64,000 nucleotides of DNA, from NCBI RefSeq assembly GCF_900634415.1, contig NC_041360.1, positions 6,375,176 to 6,439,175 of the forward strand. The letters run 5' to 3'. Below, in pieces: positions 32,760 to 43,218 of the stretch (the first letter of the stretch is position 1; the number at the start of each line of letters is the position of its first letter). The stretch is from Cottoperca gobio (Eukaryota > Chordata > Actinopteri > Perciformes > Bovichtidae). The notes below the pieces were generated by a model. The model searched no databases and had not been told where the DNA came from. It saw nothing but the letters and a program-made list of their open reading frames with translations. Position numbers and translations under genes: made by a program.

Positions 32760-33090
32760 TCAGCAACTGTAGACTAACCCTGCTACCCCGGTGCAGCATC
32801 TCTCGGGCTGCCGGCACACGCAGAGGGGCTTCCCACTGAAGTCGATGTATAGGTCGTCCTGGACCACGTGGAAGATCCTCACAACCACCACCTTGTCTTT
32901 AGCCAGTCCAATCTGGAACAGTGGGGAAGGGCGGAGCAGTAAGTTGAAGCTCTGCACCTGGCCAAAGGAGGAGCCGCTACTGCCAGACGCAGGGTTTTCC
33001 ACCTCCCACCAGAGCTCCGACTGCAGCAAAGCCAGATCTGGGTCTGTCCAACGCAGGCTGGTTGCTGCTCGAGGCCCGCAGTCTGAGCTA
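32760..33090 (-). CDS. unidentified exon-like reading frame
   Basis: The minus strand is open from the Tx1 border to a TGA at 32760. It reads LRWTDPDLALLQSELWWEVE, then SFGQVQSFNLLLRPSP, FQIGLAKDKVVVVRIFHVVQ, DDLYIDFSGKPLCVC and RQPERCCTGVAGLVYSC. Composition is balanced and hydrophobic spacing regular, so it looks like real protein rather than a shadow frame, but I do not recognise the family. No start is visible: the Tx1 LINE begins at its upstream side, and the hAT MITE lies just past its stop. It could be a gene fragment, an exon of a host gene, or part of a transposon I do not know. Confidence 0.35.
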
Positions 33091-34087
33091 CATGGCAGTG
33101 TGAAGTCTCTGGCACGGATGAACGGGGAAGTTGTCATCTTCCTGGACCAGGTGGAGAGGGTGCACCGCGTCATCGAGACAGGTATTACGGTGAGCGGAGT
33201 GTTTGTGCAGGTGCTGCCACTCACTCTACCCGCAACCAAAGTTGTAATATCAAATGTCCCTCCGTTCATAACTGATGAGTTTCTCAGCAGAGAACTATCC
33301 AGACACGGGAAAGTTGTTTCGATTCTGTCTGGATGTAAATTTCAGTTGCTGAAGCAGGTAGTGTCTCACCGAAGACAGCTTTATATGATACTTAATAACC
33401 GTGATGCGGAGCTCAACCTCCGCTTCCACGTTAAGTAGATGATTATGAATACGTGATATTCGCCACTTCATCGGTTATGAAATGTTTTGGTTGCGGGGAG
33501 GAGGGACACACCGCGAGTGCCTGTCCGAAGCGCGGGGATCCAGCTCCGTCTGGTCCTGGAGGGTGCGGCTGATGCTGCCCCGGCGTGGTGCTCTTCGCCG
33601 GGTGGCTGGTGGCTGCTCCATACGCCGCGTCAAGACGCGCAGCTGCTGTGTCCAGCTTTGTGCACGGGATAAGTGGTGTTAATTCACTTGGTGTGCAAGG
33701 GGAGTCAGGTGGTTTGGGAGGAGAGGAGGTAGGTGGTGTAGAAGAGGTGGGTGGTGTAAGAGTAGAAGTAAAGGAAGTGGGTGATGTAGTAGTAGTAGTA
33801 GGTGAGGTGGGTGGTGCAGAGGAGGTGGGTGGGGTAAGAGTAGAAGAGGTAAAGGAAGTGGGTTGATGTAATAGAGGAAATGGGTGGTGTATGAGAGGCA
33901 GAGGAGACAGGTATTGTAAGAGGAAAGGAAGCGGAGGAAATGGGTGGTGTAGGAGGAGAGGAGACAGGTAAAATACAGGTTCCGTGGAGTGAGCAGGTAG
34001 AAGAGGCTGAGATGGCGGAAGAGGCAATAAAACAAAAACCTGCCACAAAACGGAAGAAAAAGAGTAATGTAGAGAAAAGTGGATAAG
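33085..34087 (+). pseudogene. Tx1-like LINE ORF1, N-terminal part
   Basis: Reads SVKSLARMNGEVVIFLDQVE, LPATKVVISNVPPFITDEFL, SRELSRHGKVVSI and VVSHRRQLYMILNNRDAELN, then after a stop at 33436 CFGCGEEGHTASACPKRG, a CCHC zinc knuckle (C-x2-C-x4-H-x4-C) at about 33483. The RRM-like block plus knuckle is the ORF1 build of Tx1 elements, thought to bind the RNA. From 33700 to 33990 the frame consists of purine-rich repeats (units such as GAGGTGGGTGGTGTA) giving Glu/Val/Gly runs. It then reads AEEAIKQKPATKRKKKSN and breaks off at the 1.3-kb insert. Confidence 0.8.
33700..33995 (+). repeat. GAGGTGGGTGGTGTA-type minisatellite in ORF1
   Basis: Imperfect 12- to 21-base purine-rich units with GTGGGTGGTG cores. 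On the other strand they produce long Pro/Ser/Thr/Leu frames, which are not genes. The repeat may have expanded inside the ORF1 acidic linker. Confidence 0.8.
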
Positions 34088-35407
34088 GGTGCAATTCACA
34101 TTCATGCGTTTATTCTTTACGTTGTTGTGACGGCATGATCCTTCGATGAGTGTTAAGGTGCACAGGCACTCCAAAAATAGGCACAAAAAAGTACTTGTGT
34201 TAAAGTTAAATTAGAGTACTGGAATCATCAGTACTCATAGTCGCCTCATTATAATAATTGTTCTTCCATTAATTGGAACTGTGTGTGTGAAGGGAGGTAC
34301 AGGTTAATTTTAACAACTCCTAAAATAAAATAAATATTGTATTTGTATCTGTAATAATTGTGATTATATGTTTTATGCATGGTAATGCCATGGGTTAAGA
34401 TCTTCTTGTTATGAATTTACAAAAAGGTCATGCCCTATGAATAGGGGACATGACAGGTTTTGGTCAGCTGAGATCTACTGCATTGCTGAGACTCTGCTGA
34501 AAACCGGCAAGACACCACTGTCACCTCTGTCAATAGGGGCTCTAGGTGTTACCTCCGGTGACAGTTGATGGAAGGGATGTATGTAGATCAAGATAAGCGT
34601 TATGTAAACTTTTGACCTCTGATATATGGGTTAACTGCTATTCACAGGTTTTTTGGTTCTTGGAAGAAACAATAGAAAAAACGTCCGTTGAGAACGCGCT
34701 TGCATGTCCTGTGTAAAAATGCGCAGGAACAGGCGAGTTGCATTTTCAAGAGAAATCAAAACGGAAACTTAATACTTTAGCCGCTGGAGCTAGAATAGAG
34801 AAAAAACAAATTGACCATTCATGAACTTGAACTGAATAACTGGACTTCCAATAATCAAACACTTGGAGTAATTCACTTGAATAACTGTCATATTGTAAAC
34901 CGTTCTTTATTTTGATTCTTTGTATTACATTTTTGATAAACATAAAGAAAATAAAAGAGTTATGAAAACTTAAGAAAGCCTTTGTTCGGTGTCCTTCCTT
35001 TCACTTTTCTTCAATCGAGAGGACCGGAGACACCCAGAGAGAGGAGTTTTTTCGCGGGACCTCACTGTGGCCCCCGCAGGTAAGCATCAGATTCTATACT
35101 ACGGCTGACACACTACTGATTTTTCCAAAATATTATACACACGCCATATAGGACACATCGGGTGAGATAACCTGTATCACCGTATAGGGACACTTAAAAC
35201 CAAAACTGGCCCAGTGCCCAGAATTCTCGGGGAAAAAATATTATATCTGGTTGGATTTCTTGTAAAGTGTTAAAGAGCTTTCTGCATTGCATTGTGGTCG
35301 AAAATGAATCTCTGTGGGCTAAGGGCCCGCTGGTAGCAGTCCGCTGTGTGTTCCGAGAGTGCCACGGAGTGCTTTTTCCTCCGCTGGGAGGAAAACGTGT
35401 CGCTCAC
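34088..35407 (+). mobile_element. insertion in Tx1 ORF1, LTR/leader-like
   Basis: ORF1 stops at 34087 and its C-terminus resumes near 35408, so about 1.3 kb is extra. The insert has no long frame. It holds AAAATAAAAGAG near 34950, then a C/T-rich stretch ending TTTTCTTCAA at 35013, GAGAGGACCGGAGACACCC, and CCGCAGGTAAGC at 35074, which looks like a splice donor. Poly(A) signal, short U5-like part, then leader with donor is the order at a retrovirus-like 5' end. I could not define LTR borders or a duplication. Confidence 0.4.
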
Positions 35408-35712
35408 CTGGCGAGATAGTCTCAGTTTCTGACGCTGACTGACGTGTCAGACAGCTGGAACATCCCGGGTTTTACTCTGAGCAACAGCCAGAAAAATAAA
35501 TTGTACCCAGCTGAAATGTTGAAAGTTGTCCTTCAATAAACAAAAAACCAACACGGAGTAAAAGTGGAAGATTACTTTCCGGATTTACTCGTTTACATTA
35601 CCTCTGCCAGATTCCATATGAACCAAAGAGAGGAGTCTGGCCTCATTGATCAGGAAAGTTTTTAGATTAAAAAAACTTGTGCTTAGAGTAAAAAAACAAA
35701 CAAACAGTGATG
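35408..35712 (+). pseudogene. Tx1-like LINE ORF1, C-terminal part
   Basis: Reads SWNIPGFTLSNSQKNKLYPA, EMLKVVLQ, then a TAA, TKNQHGVKVEDYFPDLLVYI, TSARFHMNQREESGLIDQES and FRLKKLVLRVKK. The VEDYFPD and FRLKKLVLRV blocks end ORF1 in Tx1-type LINEs. It lies 54 bases before the ORF2 start, as expected for two adjacent ORFs. Confidence 0.75.
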
Positions 35713-35765
35713 ATGGGTGTTTTAATTAATTAATTTGTTTTTAGTTTTTATTTTAAAATCTCAGC

Positions 35766-36465
35766 CATGGATACTTTTAAAATGAGTGTTTTAAATGTGA
35801 ATGGAGCCAGAGTTTTTTAAAAAAGGACACAAATATATGAAACACGTTGATGTCCTTTTTCTACAAGAGACGCACAGCGACGGCTTTAACGAGATAGACT
35901 GGAGGAGGGAGTGGGAAGTGGAAGTCATTCTAAGCCACAACACATCTCTTAGTGGAGGAGTGGGCTTCCTCTTCTCCAAATCTTTTACTCCAGTCTCACT
36001 GGAGGTCGAGCATTTTATCGAGGGGAGGTTGCTTTTAGTAAAAGCCCGGTTTTACCTTTTTAATGCTGTTTTTATAAATGTGTATGCCCCAACAATCAGT
36101 GCAGAGAGGAAGTTGTTTTTACAAAAAATGTATGATGTTCTAAATAGCTGTGCCTCGGAGGAGTTTTTATTCTTGAGGGGGGGGGGGGGGGGATTTTAAC
36201 TGTACAGAAAATGCTTTTTTAGATCGGCACCACACAGCGTCCCAGCATGTTCTGAGGCAGCTGGTCCACTCTCATGGTCTGGTGGATGTATGGAAGAGGA
36301 TGAACGCAGATGCTAAACAATACACATGGTCCCACTGCAGAGAAAATAGGATTTCCTCTGCCAGGTTAGATCGTATTTATTGTTTTAAACATCATTTTAA
36401 ATTTTTTTTAAATGTGCAATATTATACCTGCTGGTTTTACAGATCACTCATTGCTTTTATGTAAT
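35766..36465 (+). pseudogene. Tx1-like LINE ORF2, endonuclease domain
   Basis: Begins MDTFKMSVLNVNGARVF and meets a TAA at about 35817. In the next frame VDVLFLQETHSDGFNEIDW (with the catalytic glutamate in LQETH), SGGVGFLFSK and VFINVYAPTISAERKLF follow. At the GDFN motif the DNA is a run of 16 G (36177-36192), then ATTTTAACTGTACAG, so the motif is wrecked by a homopolymer expansion. The domain continues LVDVWKRMNADAKQYTWSHC, SSARLDRIYCF. It is an APE-type nuclease that would nick target DNA. Confidence 0.85.
36177..36192 (+). repeat. poly-G run (16 G)
   Basis: A single homopolymer at the codons for the GDFN motif of the endonuclease. It could fold as a G-quadruplex and its length may be misread in assemblies. 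Confidence 0.9.
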
Positions 36466-36639
36466 ATTTTTATTAGAAATGTGTTGCCAAGAAGCGCATA
36501 CTGGCATTTTAACTCGGTTTTAAAATTTGATACAAAAATTTAGAGAAGCTTTTATTTATTTCTGGAGTGTTTTTAGGCAGAGGAAAGGTGATTTAGGCAG
36601 TGGTGGGACCATGGTAAGACTGAAATTAAAATGCTTTGT

Positions 36640-38757
36640 CAGTAGCACGCCCTCAATGTCACACATGACATCACCAGATCTATGAAAGACCTGGAGGGTG
36701 ATATAGTGGAATTAGAACAAATCAGTGAGTCCACAGGAGATTGAGGATATATTGAAATTCTCAAAGTAAAAATAATAGCATTAGCCGACCTGCTTGACGT
36801 TAAAGTCCAGGGCGCACTGGTCCGGTCCCGGTTCCAAAACGCCATCGAAATGGATGCTCCATCTAGCTTCTTCTTCGGACCAGGAAAGGGCCTTTGACCG
36901 CATTGAGCACAACTTCCTCTGGAAAGTGATGGAGAAGTTTGGGTTCAGCGCTGGTCAAGGTGTTGTACAGTGAAGTTGAGAGTGTGCTGAAGTTCAATGG
37001 TAGTCTGTGTGCTCCTTTTAGAGTGTGTAGAGGGGCCAGGCAGGGCTGTGCTCTGTCGGGAATGCTCTATGCGCTCTCCCTGCAACCTCTCCTCTGCAAA
37101 ATACGCTCCAACCTACAAGGTCTGGTTTTACCTGGTTTTAATAGCAGATTTGTTTTATCTGCACGTCAAGGAGTGGCGTGGCGGTCTCCCTGTTCTTCCC
37201 CAGAGCCTCAACCTGGAGAACTGACGGCCTGAAATATCTTGGTGTGTTTTTAGGAAAATAAATTATTGTCCAGAAAAACGTCACAGAAAAGATTCAGGGA
37301 AAGCTTTCCAAGTGGAAGTGGCTGCTCCCTCAGATGTCTTTTAAAGGTAGGGTTTTGGTTTTAAACAACCTTTTAGTATCCCAATTGTGGCACAGTCTGA
37401 CCTGTGTAGACCATCCCTCAGGTATTTTAGCAAAACTACAGAAAGAAATGAGGACTTCTTTTGGGATGGTCTACACTGGGTGCCGCAGGGGGTGCTGTTT
37501 TTATCCAGAGAGGAGGGAGGACAGGGCCTTGTCCACCTGGCCAGCCAAACAGCCACTTTTAGACTTCAGTTTTTACAAAAATATCTTACCAGCCCGGCTG
37601 ATTTGGTGTGGAGAGATGTGACCAACTGCTTTCTCAGACGTGAAAATAACCTGTGGCTGGATGCTGCTCTGTTTTTAACCGATTCTAATGTTTTAAAGTG
37701 AAATGGGCTGCCTCCGTTTTATCAGGGTGTTTTTTAGTCTTGGGCCCTTTTTAATCATAAAAGGTGTCCAAAGTCAGACTCTCTGTACTGGTTGTTGAAG
37801 GAGCCTTTAATCTACAGAGCCAGGCTGGACATCAGCAGCAGCATCACACCCGGCCTGATGATGGTGCTGTGCAGGTCCAAAACCCTGTACCTGCAGCAAC
37901 TGCTGGATGCAGTGGGGCCGGCGCTGAGCAATGCCCGAGCCCTGAGTTCTCTGCTGGGTCTGACCTCCACTCCAGTGGCTTAGAGGATTCTGGAGCTGTG
38001 GAGCCAGAGGCTCTCTGGGAAGGAGAGGAGCCTCAAAAGAGACTACAGTGATGGGAAGGCTTCTCCAGACCCAGCAGACCCTTTTCCAGAGATCAACCTG
38101 AGCCCAGGGCTGGGAGAACTGACCGGTGCCCTGCTCAAGGTCACTAACCCGGCAGGACTGATGCTGCACAGAGCCGACAAAAAGACTCTAAATACGAACT
38201 GTGTGAAAAGCATCCACAAGAAAGGCCTGTGCAGCAAACCCTCCACTGTGTGGAGTAACAGACTGGGTGGAGGAAGTGGACCAGGCCCACAGTGGGTTTT
38301 TTTTTTACAAACCTCCCCTTAAAAAGCGGACAGCCGACCTCCAGTGGAGGATTTTACATGGTGCCGTCGCCTGTAACGCATTTATCTCTGTTATTAATCC
38401 TGCTGTTTTTAACAAGTGTCCATTTTGCAATTTAGGTGAGGCTGAGTATAAGAGACTCACAGAGTTTTCCTCTCTTTTAACATTGTTTTTTAGTCTTTTT
38501 AACGTAGTTTTTACAGAGAGTGTTTTTATCATGGGAGTTGCCTACAAAAAAAGACAATAAAGAAAAGTTGCAACTTCTAAACTTACTCTCAGGAGAGGCT
38601 AAAATGGCCATATACATCAGCAGGAAAAACAGAGTTGAGAACAGGGAGGGGCAGGAGGCCAAGACAGTGTGGCTCTGTAACATCAGGGCAAGACTCTGGC
38701 TCAATTTTAAGTTTTACAAACATACCGGGGATCTCAACACAAGAACGTTGGTGTTTT
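36640..38757 (+). pseudogene. Tx1-like LINE ORF2, RT and C-terminal domains
   Basis: Fragments in changing frames. AFDRIEHNFLWKVMEKFGFS at about 36890 is RT motif A. VKVLYSEVESVLKFNGSLCA and CRGARQGCALSGMLYALSLQ at about 37025 correspond to the GxxQG block. Then LSKWKWLLPQMSFKGRVLVL, FFWDGLHWVPQGVLFLSREE, GGQGLVHLASQTATFRLQFL and LKEPLIYRARLDISSSITPG. Near 38290-38560 FFYKPPLKKRTADLQWRILH and KCPFCN, the C-terminal zinc-type motif, appear. The usual FADD-type catalytic box is not found, as the stretch after 37150 has lost sequence. It is heavily decayed. Confidence 0.82.
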
Positions 38758-38888
38758 AATAATATTATCTGCACTGTGAATAATGAATGTTTACACTTTT
38801 CTCTCTCTCTCGACCCAATTACTTCAGGCTTCCTTCATGTCAGATAGCCACACAGATTTCAGATCTTTGTCTCTGTTTCTCTCTTTAC

Positions 38889-38890
<2 letters not shown>

Positions 38891-38936
<46 letters not shown>

Positions 38937-38938
38937 AC
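38891..38938. repeat. (CA)n microsatellite
   Basis: A CA tract of about 40 bases with one CAA interruption near its end. Confidence 0.95.
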
Positions 38939-39680
38939 CATCTGACAACAAACTCATGCACAAACATACACAGTAAGATGATATCATGCATTTGTGCTCA
39001 CCATTAATATTTTACTAATATGACAGGTGGGTATGATATGATTTGATGTGTGTGTCCGCATGTGTGTGATGTGCACCCATCACTTTTAATGAGGGCAGAC
39101 AAAGCATATGGAGAGAGGCAGGGAGGCAAGCCGTTTTCCAGTGCCATTTATTTTCCCTTTGAGTGCAAGATTGTGTGCGCACGCTGTATATTCTGCCGTG
39201 TTCTGTGTGTGTGTGGACAGTCTGAAAAAAATTTGTGTTTGTGTGTACCAGTTGCTGAGAACATGGTGCAAGTGAAACAATAGTAGTGAGAGACGATAGG
39301 GAGTATGTGTGTGTCTGAAGCAGATCGTTGCACAGTGAACGCATGGTGTCAAAAAGACAGATGGGTAATGTCAAGCATTTCATAACTGAAGTTCAGACTT
39401 TTTCTGCATCTTATTTAACCAGACACGCTGGCTAAGAACACATTATTTTTTACAGTAGCCTCGGGGGAATAGTTAGAGGGGAGTGGGAGGTAACACAACT
39501 ATACACACGCACAAAATGTTTCAATTGTGGCTTTCCACGTTAGCTGCTCAACAATTCTGCTGGAGGGTTAAATGCTTTGCTCAAGGACATAACGGCATCA
39601 TTACATGGGCTGATTATGAGCCAATGGGGCCCTTGGCAGACATGCAAAAGGAACCCAACACCTCCGCTACATAATCCCTT
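38939..39680. other. unassigned sequence with GT-rich patches
   Basis: GTGTGT-type patches at 39045-39070 and 39200-39250. Overlapping frames on the minus strand are His/Thr-rich shadows of these and not genes. Nothing else recognised. Confidence 0.5.
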
Positions 39681-39689
39681 TGTGTCTCT

Positions 39690-39985
39690 TAGACTGTGGT
39701 CATTTTGTGACTGTCGTTGTGTTGTTTAACTTTGAATAGTTTGTCATTTTTATCTTTTTTATTTATCTGCCCATTTCTGTAGTTGTTGCTGTTTTCGATC
39801 TCTTTGTAGTAATTTTGTGTCTCATTGCATCTGCTTTGTGCATCTTTGTAATCATTTTGTGTGTCTTGTTTTGGTTGTTTTGCCCCTTTTCATAGTTGTT
39901 GTGACAACTCGAGAGTCTCTTTGCAGCTGTTTTGTGTCTCTTTGTAGTTGTTGGAGTCTCTTCCTGTTTGGTATGTGTCTGACAT
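39690..39985 (+). repeat. degenerate tandem repeat, about 27-bp unit
   Basis: Variants of TTTGTAGTTGTTTTGTGTCT recur, for example at 39804-39825, 39846-39868 and 39919-39950, with spacing near 27-30 bases and many changes. The Lys/Thr/His-rich minus-strand frame here is an effect of the repeat. Confidence 0.65.
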
Positions 39986-40661
39986 TTTGTAGGTGAAGGC
40001 CAGAATCCATCCATTCATCTTTGCAGCATTCATAATAAAAGTGACTGATGCTCTGTTGAGCTTTGTTCTTAAAGTTGTGTTGCCAAGGGTAGCTGTACTT
40101 ATTTGTCAATGTTTTCTATGTGGTATTATGTGATGTTCACTGCTCATAGCCTCATTCATAGATATTAATGTACTCTTTTCAGACAATATGGACTGACGAC
40201 TTTTTTACATTTCTTGGAGTGTGTCCTATAAGGACATATGTCTTTACTGCTGTCAAATTGGAGCAACGTTTTATTCTCTGATATACAGCACAAACTTAAA
40301 AACAGTGGGTAGTCTCACACCATCAGACTTAACCCTTTGAATTGTTTCAGCACAGGAGAGAGCATACCAACTTGTCTTGTTTATAAAGTTATGTACAGGT
40401 AGGCTGATGTTATACCCATCATAATCATACATCTTTGTGCAGTTTATTCACACTACTGACTGTTGGATTTCTTAATTCTTTAAGAACACAACTTCATCTG
40501 ATACCATGCTTTGGCTAAACCTAACATACAATTATTAGTTCTTATTACCACCGAGTCAGTTTTATTTGGGGTATCTCTAGCTCCATTCATGTGAGCCGAT
40601 ACCGGCTGTGACGGACAGGCTGGGAGGCGGGGTTTAAGGAAAACAAAAGCATGCTCTATGG

Positions 40662-42107
40662 CAAGGATGAGCAACTTTGAAGATAGGGAGGGCCACAAAA
40701 AATGTGTCCTCACTACCAGAAGGCCACTTTGTGACCATGTACTTCCATCAGTAGGATACTATAATCCCATCAATTAAATAGCCAACTATAGCCACTCATT
40801 TAATGAAAATAACTAAATATATACAGGCAATGTTTATTGTACCAATTTCTATTTTTCAACATGTTTCCACAGCTCTCTCTGTATTACAACAGGACTATGG
40901 AACTTTCCATTTTTCATATTCAAATGCATTTAGTAGTCCTAATTCTTCAACTCATATAATTATATTATTAATTAGCTTTACACATAAACAGATCATCTGC
41001 ATCCCTGAGTGATATATTATTTCATATGCAAATGTAGCCTACACTGAATTTAACAACTAATATTAATCTTTTTATTGTATTTCTACTCTTCCCTCATATT
41101 CCATTACATAAAACCATAAACATAAACCATAAAACAAGCATGCATTGTTCTCCAAGTCAACTGATCCTCCCCCACAGCTGGATCAGTCAGCTATACATCT
41201 TAATGAGACACCTGGTAGTGCACAAAAGACTGAATGTCAATATCAACATTTGTACATCTGATCTGCATGAGATGGAACAGTGTCTCATCTGTCAGTCTGT
41301 TTCTCTCCCTTCACTTGATGTGCTTCATTGTAGAGAAGTTGTTCTTGCAGATGTATGTGCGGCCAAACATACTGGCCATTGAGAGCGCAAAATCCCTGAG
41401 GAGTGGAAAGTGGGACTCGGGTAGCAGTCTCCGAAAGGAAATTCCCCTCTCCTGGCGCTTTGCTAGAAAGGGTTCTGACTGCAGTTCACACATTTCAAGC
41501 TGCAACTCAGGGGGCTGCTCGCTGATAGCAGCGGAGAGGGGGTCAGTGGATAATGCGATGTGCGGCTGCGTGGCATGGAAATCTTGAAAGCTGTTCTTAA
41601 ACTGCTGCTGCAGTGTTTATATGTTGGCTCTTTGGGGGGCATCTTTGCACATCTCTTCACATGAGGGGAAGTGTGCCAAATTAGGACGGTCAGGTGAAAA
41701 TCCTTCTTTAAACAGAGCCAGTTTAGTAAGAAATGGGTTCAAGATGCGATGTAATGTCCGTAAGGAAGGCCAGGTCGAGGACTAAATCTGTATTCCTGAG
41801 TTTTGTGCAGTACGCACTTGTATCACATTGGATGGTGTTCTCCAAGAACATGGGGATTTCAGCGAGGAGCGCAAGAAACCTCTCCAAGCATTTCCCATGA
41901 CTCACCCACCTTAAATCTGTGTGCATCTGTAAATCACACCTCTAATATTCATAATATTCGCCTTAAGCGGAACTTGGTACGAATGATTGCCTTGTTTACA
42001 ACTGTGAAACCAATAATTGTATTGATTTCAGGAAATTGACTAGCATGCCGCACAGAGTGAGTGCAGGGGCTGCATGCAGCCCGTGGGCCGCCAGTTGCTC
42101 ATAACTG
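40662..42107 (-). mobile_element. hAT transposon remnant with 8-bp TSD
   Basis: The left end CAAGGATGAGCAACT and right end AGTTGCTCATAACTG are imperfect inverted repeats. CTCTATGG flanks both (40654-40661 and 42108-42115). Subterminal GGAGGGCCAC and GTGGGCCGCC blocks face each other. The interior carries a hAT transposase fragment on the minus strand. At 1446 bp the element is shorter than a full hAT, so much of the gene is deleted. Confidence 0.9.
41215..41935 (-). pseudogene. hAT transposase fragment (GTF2IRD2-like)
   Basis: On the minus strand: TDLRWVSHGKCLERFLALLA (compare AVRWLSQGKVLNRFFEL of the 12.6-kb hAT), TDLVLDLAFLTDITSHLEPI, then after stops PPELQLEMCELQSEPFLAKR, FPLLRDFALSMASMFGRTYI and CKNNFSTMKHIKS. 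The last two are the C-terminal dimerisation region (MFGSTY.CEQ.FS.MK in better copies). The N-terminal catalytic aspartate region is missing. A different subfamily from the copy at 12.6 kb, as identity is only moderate. Confidence 0.8.
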
Positions 42108-42115
42108 CTCTATGG

Positions 42116-42529
42116 GCTGTATGGCTGTGGAAGATCACCGGAAGATCACCAGACGATCCGGGTTATTTTATACTCGAAAGTTAAGCTTTTCTGACTTCAT
42201 GGAACACTGAGCAACTTTCCTATGAATGAATGAGCTGTATCCAGTTCTCTTTATACAGCCATGTTCTGAACTCCATCGGGGGTATCATTTCCTGTACTAC
42301 TTATGGCATCACTAAACCCCTAAAAGTCACGATTGGGTCTAATCATAAAATACTTTTCACATAGAAATTTTATTGTGCAGTATGTCAATAAATGTATCTC
42401 ACTCTTAAAATAAAGTCTCTGCTGATTGAAAGAGTCATTTGAAAAGTTGCACTTTATTTGGGGAAATTCACTGCCATTAAAATTCTAACTATTCCTTCAC
42501 AGTGTCCATTCACAGTACAACACCCAGTT
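42116..42529. other. unassigned sequence
   Basis: CCGGAAGATCAC-type 12-base direct repeat at 42126-42150. Otherwise nothing recognised. Confidence 0.45.
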
Positions 42530-42655
42530 CTGAAGTCAGTGCCTGGCAGGACTGCTCCCAATACCTGATGAGCCTTTTAGTGGGCTTTAAACTGAGGATC
42601 CTCTTGCTGTAAAACAGCAGTTAACCACTGAGCCACAATGTCGCTCACATTCTCT
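42530..42655 (-). repeat. tRNA-derived SINE head
   Basis: Minus strand GTGGCTCAGTGGTTAACTGC is A-box-like and GATCCTCAGTTTAAAGCCCA is a decayed B box; the distance between them matches a tRNA. The cloverleaf is broken, so it is a SINE and not a tRNA gene. Confidence 0.65.
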
Positions 42656-43200
42656 ACTTAGGTTTTATTTGTCTCATAAATACAAATCACTTGAAATAAA
42701 TTTAAAGGACGTGTGAGGGTGTGGTAGAAACGTAACTGTGACAATCTTGAATGCGCTGACAAGCAAATAGCATTTCGATGCTTAAGGTATATTTGCACAC
42801 ATTTAAAATCGTGCAATTTTAAGGGGGTCCATGCCCAGACTTTCTTCCATTTCAAATCAACCAGTCTTCTTTAAAATAAGTAATTTACCTCTTGCAACTG
42901 TCCCTAATAATTCTAAGGTTTTTGCATTTCCTCACCTTGAAAAGCACTTTTTTCTTATTAGACAGGTTGATATACCACCTGACCCACAACAAATAGCAAC
43001 AAAAGGTTTCTCAGTGGTTTTCATTCCTACTGGATATACTGATCAACAGAAAAAAATTAGACCTCCTGAAATGGGTTAAAACTGGGTCATTTCCAAGATG
43101 GCCGCCACCGGGCTTCAAAATCACTAAAACAGCTATAACTTCTTCAATAATTGTGATAGAAACATAATTATTGGTTCTAGACCGTGGTTTTAAGGGGTGG
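42656..43200 (+). other. unassigned; TE-associated look
   Basis: A frame at 42831-43079 (PRLSSISNQPVFFKISNLPL ... PTGYTDQQKKIRPPEMG) precedes CCAAGATGGCCGCCACCGGG and a stretch ending near the next reading frame. The balance of residues suggests old coding DNA, possibly of a multi-gene transposon, but I cannot name it. Confidence 0.3.
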
Positions 43201-43218
43201 GCAATCCACTGGTGTCAT

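Larger units (their letters stand above)
33085..38757 (+). mobile_element. Tx1-like two-ORF LINE, degenerate
   Basis: ORF1 (33085-35712, with an insert) encodes a zinc-knuckle protein, and ORF2 (35766-38757) an APE endonuclease plus reverse transcriptase of the Tx1/L1-related type. The 3' end near 38757 lacks a clear tail. The 5' UTR is absent, so the copy is probably truncated. Numerous frame changes are present in both ORFs. Confidence 0.82.

Noticed and set aside
33443..34186. 247-codon minus-strand frame, Pro/Ser/Thr/Leu rich
   Set aside because: It is the complement of the purine-rich repeat inside Tx1 ORF1; low complexity and antisense to a recognised gene.
39763..40109. Lys/Thr-rich minus-strand frames
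   Set aside because: Produced by the degenerate ~27-bp tandem repeat; unit periodicity explains the residues.
42530..42655. tRNA gene on the minus strand
   Set aside because: A-box- and B-box-like parts are present but the acceptor and anticodon stems do not form; a SINE head fits better. The same holds for 20976 and 24506.
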